Of a DNA stretch of 64,000 bases, positions 14,860 to 23,639 are shown piece by piece. The first letter of the stretch is position 1; each line of letters starts with the position of its first letter. Position numbers and translations under genes: made by a program. Source of the DNA: DASQPA01 sp963757335 (GTDB lineage: Bacteria; Acidobacteriota; Thermoanaerobaculia; Multivoradales; UBA5704); contig CAVWRJ010000025.1 of the NCBI GenBank assembly GCA_963757335.1, positions 744,001 to 808,000 of the forward strand, in the 5' to 3' direction. Below the pieces are notes generated by a model. It was not told the origin of the DNA. It did no database searches and saw nothing but the letters and a program-made list of their open reading frames with translations.

Positions 14860-15549
14860 CTACCACGCGGTCTTCCCGAGGAGAGAGACGAAGCGGCCGG
14901 AGACCCCGAGGACCAGGTGGTCGACGAGGGTCACCCCGATCAGCTCGCCGGCCTGCTGCATCCGCTGGGTGAAGAAGAGGTCCTCTCCGGAAGGCGAGGG
15001 GTCGCCGCTCGGGTGGGTGTGGAAGAGGACGACCGCGGCGGCACCGCGGAGCAGGCATTCCTTCAAGACCTCCCGCGGCTCGACGACGCTGCGGTCCAAG
15101 GTGCCGCGGTAGATCTCGCTGTCCCCCAAGAGACGCCGCCGGGCGTCGAGGTAGAGCGCTCCCATGACCTCCTGGTCGCGCACCCGGTAGCGCAGAGCGA
15201 GGTAGCGCGCCACGTCCCGCGGCCGGGTGATCGGCTCGCGCTCGCCGATCTCCTCGCGCGCCAGCCGGCGGCCGATCTCGATCGCTGCCAGGAGGGCCGC
15301 CGCCTTGGCCGGCCCGAGCCCGGAACGCCGGAGAGCCGGAGCGGAGAGGCCGAGGAGCCCGCCCAAGCCCGCGGTTTCGAGGAGCAGCTGCCGCGCCATC
15401 TGGAGGGCCGAGCAGCCGACCTTGCCGGTCCGCAGGAGGACGGCGATCAGCTCGACGTCGGAAAGGGCGCCGCTCCCCTGGTCGAGCAGGCGCTCGCGGG
15501 GGCGTTCCGTCTCTGGAAGCTCGCGGATCAGAAGCTCGGATGCCGGCAT
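14860..15549 (-). CDS. radC: RadC-family JAB/MPN protein
   Basis: The ATG at 15547-15549 gives 229 residues, close to the family norm. It has an N-terminal helix-hairpin-helix region (PRERLLDQGSGALSDVELIA and GLGPAKAAALLAAIEIGRRL). The JAB metal motif HTHPSGDPSPSGED has H177, H179 and D190 in place. The biological role of RadC is unsettled despite its DNA-repair name. The start overlaps the 3' end of the sirtuin gene by 22 nt, so the two are probably one transcript. A longer frame upstream is a sirtuin shadow. Confidence 0.93.
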   Translation of the reverse strand: MPASELLIRELPETERPRERLLDQGSGALSDVELIAVLLRTGKVGCSALQMARQLLLETAGLGGLLGLSAPALRRSGLGPAKAAALLAAIEIGRRLAREEIGEREPITRPRDVARYLALRYRVRDQEVMGALYLDARRRLLGDSEIYRGTLDRSVVEPREVLKECLLRGAAAVVLFHTHPSGDPSPSGEDLFFTQRMQQAGELIGVTLVDHLVLGVSGRFVSLLGKTAW

Positions 15550-16346
15550 GCCAGGATCGCCTCCGTGAGGGCGGGGAGCGCCTCTCCGGCGGGAGCGCGG
15601 AGAGTGAGGTGCGCGAAGCGCGAGAAGGGTGTGGGCTCGGGGTTGATCTCGATCAGACAGGCGCCGTTCTCGTACGCCACGTCGATCAGCCCGGCCGCGG
15701 GATAGACGCTCCCCGAGGTGCCGATCGAGAGGAAGACCTCGGCGAGCGAGGCCTCCTCGGCGGCGCGCTCCATGGCGCCCGGGGGCAGGGTCTCCCCGAA
15801 CCAGACGACGGCGGGGCGGAGGAGGCCGCCGCAGGCGCAGGCCGGCGGCCCCCCGGGAGACGCCGGCGACCTTGACACGGCTTCCCCCATAGGCTCGCGG
15901 TGGCCGCAGAAGTCGCACTTGGCGAAGGCGAGAGTGCCGTGCAGCTCGATCAGGTTGCGGCTCCCGGCGCGCTGGTGAAGCCCGTCGACGTTCTGGGTCA
16001 CCAGGGTGAAGTATGGAAACTCCTCCTCCAACACCTGGAGAGCGAGGTGAGCGGGGTTGGGGGAAACGCCGGCGGCCCGGCGGAAGCGCTCCGCATACCA
16101 GCGCCAGACGACCGCAGGCTGGCGGCGGAAGGCGTCGACGGTCGCCATGTCCTCGGGGCGCACCTTCTGCCAGACGCCGTCCAGGTCGCGGAAGGTGTCT
16201 AAGCCGCTCTCCTTCGAGATGCCGGCGCCGGTGAACGCCACGGCCCGGCGAGCCTGGGCGAGCCGGCGGCGGACGTCTTCAGGAAGGTCGACGGGGAGAT
16301 CGAGGGTCTCCCCCCGGGGGGTGAGCGAAGTCGTTTCGTCTGCCAT
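15528..16346 (-). CDS. cobB: Class III sirtuin, NAD-dependent protein deacylase
   Basis: The 272-residue protein has the sirtuin motifs GAGIS (residues 40-44), TQNVDGLH (117-124) and catalytic His136 in ELHG. The zinc cysteines are C144/C147 and C170/C172. WRWYAER places Tyr84 and Arg87 as the YxxR pair that binds succinyl or malonyl groups, so desuccinylase activity is likely in addition to deacetylation. The second Cys pair is CxC rather than CxxC. It is upstream of and overlaps radC. It is divergent from the speB-like gene with a 36-bp spacer. Confidence 0.93.
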   Translation of the reverse strand: MADETTSLTPRGETLDLPVDLPEDVRRRLAQARRAVAFTGAGISKESGLDTFRDLDGVWQKVRPEDMATVDAFRRQPAVVWRWYAERFRRAAGVSPNPAHLALQVLEEEFPYFTLVTQNVDGLHQRAGSRNLIELHGTLAFAKCDFCGHREPMGEAVSRSPASPGGPPACACGGLLRPAVVWFGETLPPGAMERAAEEASLAEVFLSIGTSGSVYPAAGLIDVAYENGACLIEINPEPTPFSRFAHLTLRAPAGEALPALTEAILACRHPSF

Positions 16347-16382
16347 GGACCTATTCTGTCATCCGTGCTACAAAGCCGCGCC

Positions 16383-17267
16383 ATGCCCATCCTGCCCACC
16401 AACTTCGGCCTCCTCGAAGCGGAGGACAGCCGGTACGAGACCAGCCGGGTGGCGGTCCTCCCCGTCCCCTTCGAACGCACGACCTCCTACGGCAAGGGGA
16501 CCTCGGGGGGCCCGGCCGCCATCGTCCGCGCCTCCCAGGCGATGGAACTCTACGACGAGGAGCTGGGCGCCGAGCCTTTCCGCCAGGGGATCGCGACCCT
16601 CCCCCCGTTCCTCCCCGAGTCCTTCGACATGGCAGAGGCGATGGCCGAGCTCCAGGCCGAGGCGCGGCGCCACCTCGCGGCCGGCAAGTTCCTGGTCACC
16701 CTCGGCGGCGAGCATAGTCTCACCCAGGCACCCGTCGCCGCCACCCGCGACGTGCACGGCGAGATCGGCGTCGTCCAGTTCGACGCCCATTCCGACCTCC
16801 GGGAAGAGTTCGAGGGCACCCCGTACAGCCATGCGAGCGTCATGAAGCGGATCGTCGACTCCGGGCTCCCCACCCTCTCGGTCGGCATCCGCTCGCTCTC
16901 CGCCCCGGAGTCCGTCGTCGTTCGGGAGAAAGGGCTGCCGGTGATCTGGGGGCACCAGCTCGACCGCGCCGCCGAGCTTTTCCCCCCGCTCCTCGCAAAG
17001 CTCCCGCGGAAAATCTATCTCACCTTCGACATCGACTACTTCGATCCCTCGCTCGTCCCCGCGACCGGCACCCCCGAGCCCGGCGGCGGTCTCTGGTACC
17101 CAACTTTGGGCCTCCTGCGCACCCTCTTCCGGGAGAAAGAGGTGGTCGCCATGGACCTGGTCGAGCTGGCACCGCTCGGCCACCAGCCGGCGAGCGACTT
17201 CCTCGCCGCCAAGCTGATCTACAAGTGCCTGGGCTATCTGGCGGAGGCCGAGGGGAAGAAGGAGTAG
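16383..17267 (+). CDS. speB: Agmatinase / arginase-family ureohydrolase
   Basis: The ATG at 16383 (MPILPTNFGLLE) is preferred to an upstream GTG. The 294-residue protein shows the binuclear manganese motifs GGEHS, DAHSD and FDIDYFDPS, all ligands present. GTGTPEPGG and VVAMDLVEL are typical of agmatinase-type members, which hydrolyse agmatine to putrescine and urea. The exact ureohydrolase substrate is not fixed by sequence alone. It is transcribed away from the sirtuin and followed 51 nt later by a GyrI-like gene. Confidence 0.88.
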   Translation: MPILPTNFGLLEAEDSRYETSRVAVLPVPFERTTSYGKGTSGGPAAIVRASQAMELYDEELGAEPFRQGIATLPPFLPESFDMAEAMAELQAEARRHLAAGKFLVTLGGEHSLTQAPVAATRDVHGEIGVVQFDAHSDLREEFEGTPYSHASVMKRIVDSGLPTLSVGIRSLSAPESVVVREKGLPVIWGHQLDRAAELFPPLLAKLPRKIYLTFDIDYFDPSLVPATGTPEPGGGLWYPTLGLLRTLFREKEVVAMDLVELAPLGHQPASDFLAAKLIYKCLGYLAEAEGKKE

Positions 17268-17318
17268 AATAGTCCTCTCTTTTCTTGTGAAGGCTTGCTG
17301 TTTCGGGAGGAGGTACCC

Positions 17319-17789
17319 ATGCCGTACCAGTGCAAGGTCCGTGAGATCCAGGCGCAGCCGGTCTTGAGCATCCGTGGCCGGGCGAGCGCGAAGGCGCTGT
17401 CGGCGACCATAGGCGAGTATCTGCGCGACGTGGGGCGCTACGTGAACGGCGCCGGCGGGAAGGTCGCCGGCCCGGTTTTCACCCGCTATCACAAGCGGGC
17501 GGACGACGAGGTCGAGCTCGAAGCCGGCGTCCCGGTGGACAAAGCTCTCCCCGGGGACCAGCGGGTCCAGGCGGGCGAGCTCCCCGGCGGCCTCGCGGTG
17601 GCGACGATCCACCTCGGCCCCTACGACCAGCTGCCGGCGGCGAGCGAGGCGCTCGCCTCCTGGGTCACCCAGAACGGCCGCGAGCCCGCCGGCCCCCCCT
17701 GGGAGTTCTACCTGAACGACCCGACGGTGACCGAGCCCGCGGAGTGGAAGACCGAGGTCCTCCAGCCGCTCATGCCCCAGTACTTCTAG
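17319..17789 (+). CDS. GyrI-like / AraC effector-binding domain protein
   Basis: The ATG at 17319 follows a strong GGGAGGAGG ribosome site. The 156-residue product is a single stand-alone ligand-binding domain: VREIQAQPVLSIRGRAS at the start, AGPVFTRYH near residue 55, VELEAGVPVDKALPG, and VATIHLGPYDQLPAASEALASW. The conserved GxY and the acidic Glu of this fold are present. Such solo domains bind cationic or aromatic small molecules, and some hydrolyse them. No DNA-binding part is present. Possible co-transcription with the speB-like gene is suggested only by spacing. Confidence 0.85.
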   Translation: MPYQCKVREIQAQPVLSIRGRASAKALSATIGEYLRDVGRYVNGAGGKVAGPVFTRYHKRADDEVELEAGVPVDKALPGDQRVQAGELPGGLAVATIHLGPYDQLPAASEALASWVTQNGREPAGPPWEFYLNDPTVTEPAEWKTEVLQPLMPQYF

Positions 17790-18005
17790 TGCTTCGTCAG
17801 CCTTGGAATGATAGGTAGAGGCTTCGCGTCGCTTGGTCCCGCAGAGCTTCCGCAAGCAAACGCTCTCGTCAAGAGCCGGCTTGAGAAGAGTCCTCGCCGC
17901 AGCGTTCCTCCCCCCTGGGGAGGGACCCACGCGCCCCAAGAAGAGAGAGGACATCGTCAAATCTACTGTGACTGACCACTAGCTAGGGTCGGCCTGGGTC
18001 CGGCC
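17790..18005. other. Intergenic spacer without recognisable feature
   Basis: The 216-bp stretch between two convergent genes has no open frame with coding character. A GC-rich inverted segment near 17902-17925 (CCTCCCCCCTGGGGAGGG) could act as a bidirectional transcription end. Confidence 0.4.
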
Positions 18006-18809
18006 CTACTTGCGCAACCGCACCCGGATGCCCTCGCGGGCCTGCTCCTTGGACATCTTCTCCATGGCGGCCAGGTCGTACTCCCAGTAGAGGGTATGCC
18101 CGTCGCGGCGGGTGGCGTTCGACTCGACGACCTCCATCGGGGTGTCGAGCGTAAAGGCGACGCGCATCCCCTTGAAGGCCTCCGCCATCTGCTGCTTCAT
18201 CTCGGGGGGCACCTCGGGGCCGCCCCCCGGCTGGGCCGCGGGGTCTTTGAGCGGGTCGACCGCGGCGCTGGTCAGGAGGACGGTCTTCCCCTCGTCGACG
18301 ACCTTGAGACCGTTGAAGGGCGAGTCGTAGGGATTTTTGGGGCCACCGGGGCCGCCAGGGCCGCCCTTCGACTCCGCCGGTGGGCTGAAGCGGATCTGGC
18401 CGAGCTTCGCCACGTTGTCGAAGCGGAACTTGACGTGGACGCGCATCTTCAGCCCCTCGTCCTCGGCCCCGCCGTCGAGGAGCTGGACCCCGGGGGGCAG
18501 GCTCTTTTCGAACTCGGCCCGCTTGGCCTTGAACTCGTCGGCCGGGCTCTTGTCCTTCTTCGAAGCGAGGAAATCTTGCTTCGCCTTCGCGATCTCGGCA
18601 GCGGTGGGCTCGCCCTTGACGCCCGCCATCTCGCGCTGCATGCGGAGCATCATGAGCGCCATGGGCTCGAAGTTCACCGCCATCTGAAAGCCCGCCGTCC
18701 CCGAGAGGTCCCTCTGGAGGCTCATCGACTGCTCGACATCGAAGCACCCGCCAAGCAGGGGGGCGGCAGCGGCCAGACCGAGAAGAGCGCATCGGCGGAT
18801 CGTCTTCAT
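18006..18809 (-). CDS. Putative lipoprotein, 267 aa
   Basis: The ATG at 18807-18809 starts a type II signal peptide, MKTIRRCALLGLAAAAPLLGGC, with lipobox LGGC, so the mature protein should be a lipid-anchored periplasmic or outer-membrane protein. The rest is rich in charged helices (residues about 60-115), followed by a Gly/Pro linker with GGPGGPGGP and a terminal LYWEYDLAAMEKM segment. It begins FDVEQSMSLQRDLSGTAGFQ, a pattern like that of the LppM-type lipoprotein fold, but I would not assign a function. It stands alone. Confidence 0.75.
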   Translation of the reverse strand: MKTIRRCALLGLAAAAPLLGGCFDVEQSMSLQRDLSGTAGFQMAVNFEPMALMMLRMQREMAGVKGEPTAAEIAKAKQDFLASKKDKSPADEFKAKRAEFEKSLPPGVQLLDGGAEDEGLKMRVHVKFRFDNVAKLGQIRFSPPAESKGGPGGPGGPKNPYDSPFNGLKVVDEGKTVLLTSAAVDPLKDPAAQPGGGPEVPPEMKQQMAEAFKGMRVAFTLDTPMEVVESNATRRDGHTLYWEYDLAAMEKMSKEQAREGIRVRLRK

Positions 18810-18952
18810 GCAGGGCTCCTTTGTGCCGGCCAGGCCGGCGGAAGGGGGAGGTGCAACGGATCGCCTCAAGTTTAGCGCATGCGCCTGGAGGAGAAGGCGG
18901 AAGGAAACCCCGGCAAGCTCCTTGCTACAAACCGCGGCCGGGAGGAAACGAC

Positions 18953-19150
18953 ATGTCAGGCCAGGGCTCCACCGGAAACGTCATCGCAGCGATCGCCAGC
19001 TTCGTCATCCCCGGCCTCGGCCAGCTCTCCCAGGGCCGAGTTTTTAAAGCCCTGCTCCACTTCCTGCTCGGAGCGGTGCTCTGGTTCTTCTTCCTCGGCT
19101 GGCTCGCCCACATCTGGTCGGCGATCGACGCCGCCCGCTACAAGGGCTGA
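18953..19150 (+). CDS. Small two-helix membrane protein
   Basis: The ATG at 18953 follows GGGAGGAAACGAC. The 65-residue protein has two hydrophobic helices (VIAAIASFVIPGLGQLSQGR and LLHFLLGAVLWFFFLGWLA) with a GLGQLSQGR turn. That PGLGQ-x-GR pattern is common in small TM2-like/DUF5683-type membrane proteins, whose function is unknown. It converges on ywbE with a 4-bp gap, so the two transcripts must terminate within each other. Confidence 0.75.
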   Translation: MSGQGSTGNVIAAIASFVIPGLGQLSQGRVFKALLHFLLGAVLWFFFLGWLAHIWSAIDAARYKG

Positions 19151-19154
19151 TCCC

Positions 19155-19364
19155 TCACTTCGCCTCCTCGCCCCCGAGGATCGCCTTCACCCGCCCCACC
19201 TGACCGTCGGCGAGGCGGACCTTGATCCCGTGCGGGTGGCTGGGCGAGGGGGTGAGGATATCGCGCACCACGCCCCGGGTGCGCTTGCCGGTCCGCTGAT
19301 CCTGTTTCAAGACGATCTCGACCGCGAGCCCGGGGCGGAGGTCCTTGCGGTTGCGGCCGTCCAT
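19155..19364 (-). CDS. ywbE: YwbE family protein
   Basis: A 69-residue protein that covers the whole YwbE domain: RKDLRPGLAVEIVLKQDQRT near the start, followed by RGVVRDILTPSPSHPHGIKV and the end of the family signature with GQVGRVKAI. These small conserved proteins are widespread and have no established role. The start is the ATG at 19362-19364. Confidence 0.88.
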   Translation of the reverse strand: MDGRNRKDLRPGLAVEIVLKQDQRTGKRTRGVVRDILTPSPSHPHGIKVRLADGQVGRVKAILGGEEAK

Positions 19365-19421
19365 GGAGTCATCCTAGCCCACGATAGCGTGGAACTCCGA
19401 CGCAAGCCATAATGTCCTGCG

Positions 19422-19895
19422 ATGAAGCCGAAGGTCTACATCGAAACAACGGTCATCAGCTACTTGACCGCGCGCCCCAGTCGAGACGTGGTCGTCGCAG
19501 GACACCAGCAGACGACCCGCGAGTGGTGGCGTACCTGTCGTGATCGCTTTGACCTGGTCGCCTCCCAGCTCGTGCTCGGAGAAGCGGCCGCGGGTGACCC
19601 CGAGGCAGCCCGCGAGCGTCTTGAGGCACTGGGGGAGTTGAGCCTTCTGGAGGTCACCTTGGAAGCTTCGGCTCTCGCTCGGCATTTGATCGAGTCCGCG
19701 GCCATACCGGCGAAAGCAGCCCAGGACGCGCTGCACCTCGGTCTTGCTGTGACGAATGGCGTTGGCTTTCTGGTAACCTGGAACTGTAGACACCTCGCGA
19801 ATGCGGTTCTCAGAACCAAAATCGAGGAAACGTGCCGAGCGGCCGGGTATGAGCCAGTGGTGCTCTGTACTCCCGAAGAGCTCATGGAGGGTTGA
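19422..19895 (+). CDS. PIN-domain protein, VapC-like putative ribonuclease toxin
   Basis: The 157-residue PIN protein opens with KVYIETTVISYLTARPS, where Glu replaces the usual first Asp (a known DUF4411/COG5573-like variant). A middle SQLVLGEAAAGDPEAARER supplies the second acidic residue. The late AAQDALHLGLAV and LVTWNCRHLAN supply the Asp and Asn of the metal site. PIN toxins cleave tRNA or other RNA. The small gene at 19900 starts 4 nt downstream, so the order would be toxin first, then antitoxin, the reverse of canonical vapBC. Confidence 0.8.
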   Translation: MKPKVYIETTVISYLTARPSRDVVVAGHQQTTREWWRTCRDRFDLVASQLVLGEAAAGDPEAARERLEALGELSLLEVTLEASALARHLIESAAIPAKAAQDALHLGLAVTNGVGFLVTWNCRHLANAVLRTKIEETCRAAGYEPVVLCTPEELMEG

Positions 19896-19899
19896 CGTT

Positions 19900-20079
19900 A
19901 TGCAGGACGACCCCATCGTCGCCGAAGTACGCAAGGCACGCGAAGCCTACGCGGCCAAGTTCAACTACGATTTGGAAGCGATCTTTCAGGATCTCAAACG
20001 GCAGGAGCGAGAAAGCGGGCGGACCTTCGTTTCTTTCCCGCCACGGCGGATCAGACCCATAGCCTCATCGCCGGTTTAA
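19900..20079 (+). CDS. Small putative antitoxin partner of the PIN protein
   Basis: The ATG at 19900 lies 4 nt after the PIN stop, with GGAGGGTTGAC as ribosome site. The 59-residue product has a helical N-terminal half (VAEVRKAREAYAAKFNYDLE and FQDLKRQERESGR) with a short basic tail, the usual make-up of small antitoxins found next to COG5573 PIN proteins. The 3' end overlaps the convergent gluQ gene by 15 nt. Confidence 0.65.
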   Translation: MQDDPIVAEVRKAREAYAAKFNYDLEAIFQDLKRQERESGRTFVSFPPRRIRPIASSPV

Positions 20080-21081
20080 CGGCGTACCCTCTGCCTCGGG
20101 AAGCCAGCCTCGGTCTCCCCGCACCTCCCACTCGCCCCGCCTCACCCGCTCCCACCGGAAAGCAGGTACGAGCTCCGCCGGCCGGCAGGGCTCCGGACGG
20201 TCGAGGAGGCCGAGGGACCAGGCGAGATGGCCGGTCAGCACCTCGGGAGAGATCCCGCCGGCGCGGAGGCTCGCGAGGTCGAGCGCCCCGTCCCGCTTCG
20301 AGAGCTTCTCTCCCCCCTTCCCCACCACCAGCGGCACGTGGGCGTAGGCCGGGACCTCCCCGCCGAGAGCCTCGATCAGCTGGATCTGCCGCGCCGTCGA
20401 GCCGAGGAGATCGGCGCCGCGCACCACCTCGTCGATCCCCATTGCGAGGTCGTCCACCACCACCGCCAGCTGGTAGGCATAGAGACCGTCCCGGCGCTTG
20501 AGGACGAAATCGCCCACCGCCAGGTCCACCCGCTCTTCGACCGGCCCGTGCACGCGGTCGACGAAGCGGACCGGCCGGTCGTCGACCCGGAAGCGGAGGG
20601 CGGCGTCCGGGGGCTCGGCGCGCGCCAGCTCCTCGTACCAGCCGGGCGGGAGGTGGCGCGGCCGAAAGTCTGCCGGGTAGGGGAGCTGCCAGTCCAAGCC
20701 GTGGGGGGCCGAGGAGACCGATTCGAGCTCCCGGCGCGAGCGGCGGCAGGGGAAGAGCCGGCCGGCGGCGGCGAGCCGGGCCAGGGCCTCCTCGTAGAAG
20801 GGGCCGCGCGCCGACTGCGCGTAGGGGGCGTGCGGGCCGCCCACGTCCGGCCCCTCGTCCCAATCGAGGCCGAGCCAGGTGAGATCGGCGCGGATCGCCT
20901 CCGCCATCCCCGGCACCACCCGCGGCGGGTCGAGGTCCTCGGTCCGCCAGACGAAGGTTCCGCCCCGGCTCCGCACCGAGAGCCAGGCGGCGAGCGCCGT
21001 CCGGGCGTTGCCGATGTGGAGCGGCCCGGTGGGCGACGGGGCCCAGCGGCCGCGGGGCGGCTTGGCAGCGGGGACGGTCAC
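20065..21081 (-). CDS. gluQ: Glutamyl-queuosine tRNA(Asp) synthetase
   Basis: The 338-residue protein matches truncated glutamyl-tRNA synthetase lacking the anticodon-binding domain. It has the class I HIGH-type motif SPTGPLHIGNARTALAAWL at residues about 16-35, EDLDPPR, VVDDLAMGIDEVVRG and GEKLSKRDGA in place of KMSKS. GluQ-RS attaches glutamate to the queuosine of tRNA-Asp. The start codon appears to be GTG. The CxC/CxxC zinc knuckle of the E. coli enzyme is represented only by PCRRSRREL, so zinc binding may be lost. Confidence 0.9.
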   Translation of the reverse strand: MTVPAAKPPRGRWAPSPTGPLHIGNARTALAAWLSVRSRGGTFVWRTEDLDPPRVVPGMAEAIRADLTWLGLDWDEGPDVGGPHAPYAQSARGPFYEEALARLAAAGRLFPCRRSRRELESVSSAPHGLDWQLPYPADFRPRHLPPGWYEELARAEPPDAALRFRVDDRPVRFVDRVHGPVEERVDLAVGDFVLKRRDGLYAYQLAVVVDDLAMGIDEVVRGADLLGSTARQIQLIEALGGEVPAYAHVPLVVGKGGEKLSKRDGALDLASLRAGGISPEVLTGHLAWSLGLLDRPEPCRPAELVPAFRWERVRRGEWEVRGDRGWLPEAEGTPLNRR

Positions 21082-21140
21082 CGGGAGATCCTATGGCAGG
21101 GGGAGCCGCCGGAGGCGTTCCGGCAGTTCCGCAGCTCCGC

Positions 21141-22118
21141 TCAAGGGATCAGCAGCACTTTGCCGATGCTCGCCCGGCTCTCCAGAAAAGCGTGCGCCTT
21201 CCCCCCCTCGGCGAGGGGGAAGCGGGCAGCGATCCGCAGCCTGAGCTTGCCGGTGCGGACCCATTCGAAGAGCTCGCCCGCCCGGCGGACCCGCTCCTCC
21301 CCGCTATCGAGCACGTTCCAGAGGTCGCCGCCGGTGATCCGCTTCGAGGTGTCCATCAGCATGGCCGGATCGACCGGTGCCGGCTTCCCCCCCGCCATCC
21401 CGTAGAAGACGACATGGCCGCCGGTGCGGACCGCGGCGAAGCTCTCCGGGAGCGTCGAGCCCACCGAGTCGAAGGCGACATCCGCCCCGCGGCCACCGGT
21501 CGCCTCCCGGAGGCCGGCGAGCCAGTCCTCCTTATAGAGGAAGACCCCGTCCGCCCCGGCCGTCAAAGCCGCGGCGCGTTTCTCCGCGGAGGAGGTGAGG
21601 CCGTAGACCCGGGCGCCCAGGAGCTTCGCGATCTGTACCAGGAGGAGCCCCACCCCGCCCGCCGCGGCATGGACAAGGGCGGTCTCCCCGCTTCGGAGAG
21701 GGTGACTGTCGCGGGTCAGATACTGGGCGGTCATCCCCTGGAGGAGGAGGCCCGCCGCGGTCTCGAAGTCGATGTCGTCCGGAAGCGGGATCAGCCGGTC
21801 CAGGGGGACCCGGACCTTCTCGGCGTTGGCGAAGGGGCTGTCGGCGAACCCCACCCGGGCGCCGGGTGCGAATGCTCCGGGCACTTCCGGCGTTCCCGAC
21901 TCGACCGACTCGATCGTCCCCGCCGCCTCGTACCCCGGGATGTAGGGCGGCGAGCCGGCGAGGTGGTACTCCCCTCGCCGCCGGTAGACGTCGGCAAAGT
22001 TCAAGCCGATCGCCGCCGTCCGCACGATGGCGTGCCCCGGCATCGGGGAGGGATCGGGGATCTCCCGGTATTCGAGAACCTCGGGGCCGCCGAAGCGGTC
22101 GAAGCAGAGGGCTTTCAT
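21141..22118 (-). CDS. Zinc-type alcohol dehydrogenase-like quinone oxidoreductase
   Basis: The 325-residue MDR-superfamily protein begins MKALCFDRFGGPEVL. It carries the quinone-reductase signature GLNFADVYRRRGEY (residues about 40-53) and the NADPH-binding loop VHAAAGGVGLLLVQIAKLLG. It lacks the catalytic and structural zinc cysteines, so it should be an NADPH:quinone or enone reductase of the QOR type. It is 59 bp upstream of gluQ on the same strand. Confidence 0.88.
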   Translation of the reverse strand: MKALCFDRFGGPEVLEYREIPDPSPMPGHAIVRTAAIGLNFADVYRRRGEYHLAGSPPYIPGYEAAGTIESVESGTPEVPGAFAPGARVGFADSPFANAEKVRVPLDRLIPLPDDIDFETAAGLLLQGMTAQYLTRDSHPLRSGETALVHAAAGGVGLLLVQIAKLLGARVYGLTSSAEKRAAALTAGADGVFLYKEDWLAGLREATGGRGADVAFDSVGSTLPESFAAVRTGGHVVFYGMAGGKPAPVDPAMLMDTSKRITGGDLWNVLDSGEERVRRAGELFEWVRTGKLRLRIAARFPLAEGGKAHAFLESRASIGKVLLIP

Positions 22119-22237
22119 GGTCGGGCTCCTGTCCTCTCGACTCTATCGCCGGAGCGGCCCGTTCCACGAGCTGGCGTCGAGCGGAGCCCTGGCGGGCGCA
22201 CCCGGTTCGCCCGCCAGAACTCCCGCCGGACCGCCGG

Positions 22238-23356
22238 CTACGGCAGCGGCAGGGTCCAGATCGTCAGCGTGTTCTCGCCGTCGTTGACGGCGGCGAAGTG
22301 GGCCATGTGCCCGAAGCTCCCCACCGCGAGCCCGAAGGCGCCGCCCGGCAGCGGATCGAGCGAGATCTGCCGCACGAACTGGCCGTCGGTCGTGAGCTCG
22401 ACGAGCGTGCTCGTGTGCTTCGGGTCGGGATTGATCGCGTCGCTGTTGGCGGCCAGGAGATTGCCGTTGGGAGCGAGGACCATGCCGTTCGGCCCGTGGA
22501 GGTGGCGGGGGTCGCGATAGACCAGGCGCCCGCGGCCGAGGTCGCGCGTCGCCCGGCCGGCGGCACGGACGGCGTAGACCGCGTTGTCCGCGGTCGAAGC
22601 GACGTACAGGATGTCCTTCGCCGAATCGTAGGCCAGGCCGGTCGGCGCGACGACCAGGGCGGCCGGATCGCAGCGGTGCAGGTAGCCCGAGGCGATCTGG
22701 GTCTCCTTGTCGATCGTGAGGCCGCCGGCGGTCGCCGTCGCGTCGAGGCGGAACACGGTGCCGTTCAAGGCGTTGGCGAGGAAGATCTGGACCGCGCCGC
22801 CCCCCCGCTCGAACACCGTCAGATCCCAGGGGCCGTCGATCGCGGCGCTCTTCAAGTCGCCCACGGAGTTGCCGTTGCTGTCGAGGACCAGGAGCGAGCC
22901 CGCCTGAGCCGTGGCACATTGGCCGTCGGCGGTCGGGAAGTTGCCGACCACTACCAAGCCCTCCTCGAGGACCGCCAGTGCGGTCGAGAGACCGATCCCC
23001 TTATGCCCCTGGAAGAAGAGGGCCGGCGCATCTCCCGCCGGAATGTTGACGATCGTCGTCCCCGTCCCCTGAAGGTTGTCGCTGTTGTTGAAGTTGGAGA
23101 CCAGGACGTCGCCGGGATGGATGGCGCCCCCGGCGGGGAAGCGCGCCGGCACGAAGGCCACCCCGTAGGGGTTCAGGTCGCCGTTGGCGGGGATGGTCGA
23201 GACGCTCCGCACCGCGCTGGGCAGGAAGGACCCGGGAGTGCTGCCCTCCGCGGCCCGGAGCAGACCGGCGGAGAGAAAGAGGAGCAAGGCAGCGGCGGCG
23301 ATCACAGGCGTGAAGCGGCGGGACGTGGGAGTCGACGAGTGCACCTTGAAATTCAT
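22238..23356 (-). CDS. Secreted beta-propeller-like protein
   Basis: The 372-residue protein starts with a long signal peptide (positively charged start, hydrophobic VIAAAALLLFLSAGLL, cleavage after LRA). The mature part consists of repeated beta-rich segments: NPYGVAFVP, PWDLTVFERGG, PTGLAYDSAKDILYVAST, HGPNGMVLAPNGNLLAAN. This is the NHL/SMP-30-like propeller pattern (PxGLAxDxxxxxLYVA). It is likely periplasmic or secreted; no catalytic residues are evident. The start ATG follows GGAGGTACC. Confidence 0.8.
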   Translation of the reverse strand: MNFKVHSSTPTSRRFTPVIAAAALLLFLSAGLLRAAEGSTPGSFLPSAVRSVSTIPANGDLNPYGVAFVPARFPAGGAIHPGDVLVSNFNNSDNLQGTGTTIVNIPAGDAPALFFQGHKGIGLSTALAVLEEGLVVVGNFPTADGQCATAQAGSLLVLDSNGNSVGDLKSAAIDGPWDLTVFERGGGAVQIFLANALNGTVFRLDATATAGGLTIDKETQIASGYLHRCDPAALVVAPTGLAYDSAKDILYVASTADNAVYAVRAAGRATRDLGRGRLVYRDPRHLHGPNGMVLAPNGNLLAANSDAINPDPKHTSTLVELTTDGQFVRQISLDPLPGGAFGLAVGSFGHMAHFAAVNDGENTLTIWTLPLP

Positions 23357-23639
23357 GGGTACCTCCTTGGAAGTGAACCGCGCAACTCTCCGGAAAGCCG
23401 AGGATACAAACGCCTACCTGGGCCAGCGTGGCCTGGGTGGAGTGAGGGGGTCTCGGGCGGCGAGGCGGGAGGTCCCCACCCTAACCCTTGAGTCCTCGGC
23501 CGAGGACCCGAGGTTCAATCCGACCGCAATTTCTCGCTCAGCGTGATTCAAGAGAGACTCCGTCACGCCTTCGGCGCGCGGAAAAGCTCCCCCTTGAAGA
23601 CCGCAGCCTGCGTCCGGTCGGACGCTAGACACATCCGGA
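23357..23639. other. Non-coding leader of the propeller gene and spacer
   Basis: The 283-bp stretch contains no credible gene. A minus-strand frame that crosses it continues through the 21-bp array and has the composition of the array, not of a protein. Confidence 0.4.

Noticed and set aside
13405..15705. 766-residue plus-strand frame
   Set aside because: It lies opposite larC and radC, which have clear family motifs on the minus strand. The product has no recognisable domain and the composition of a high-GC antisense frame.
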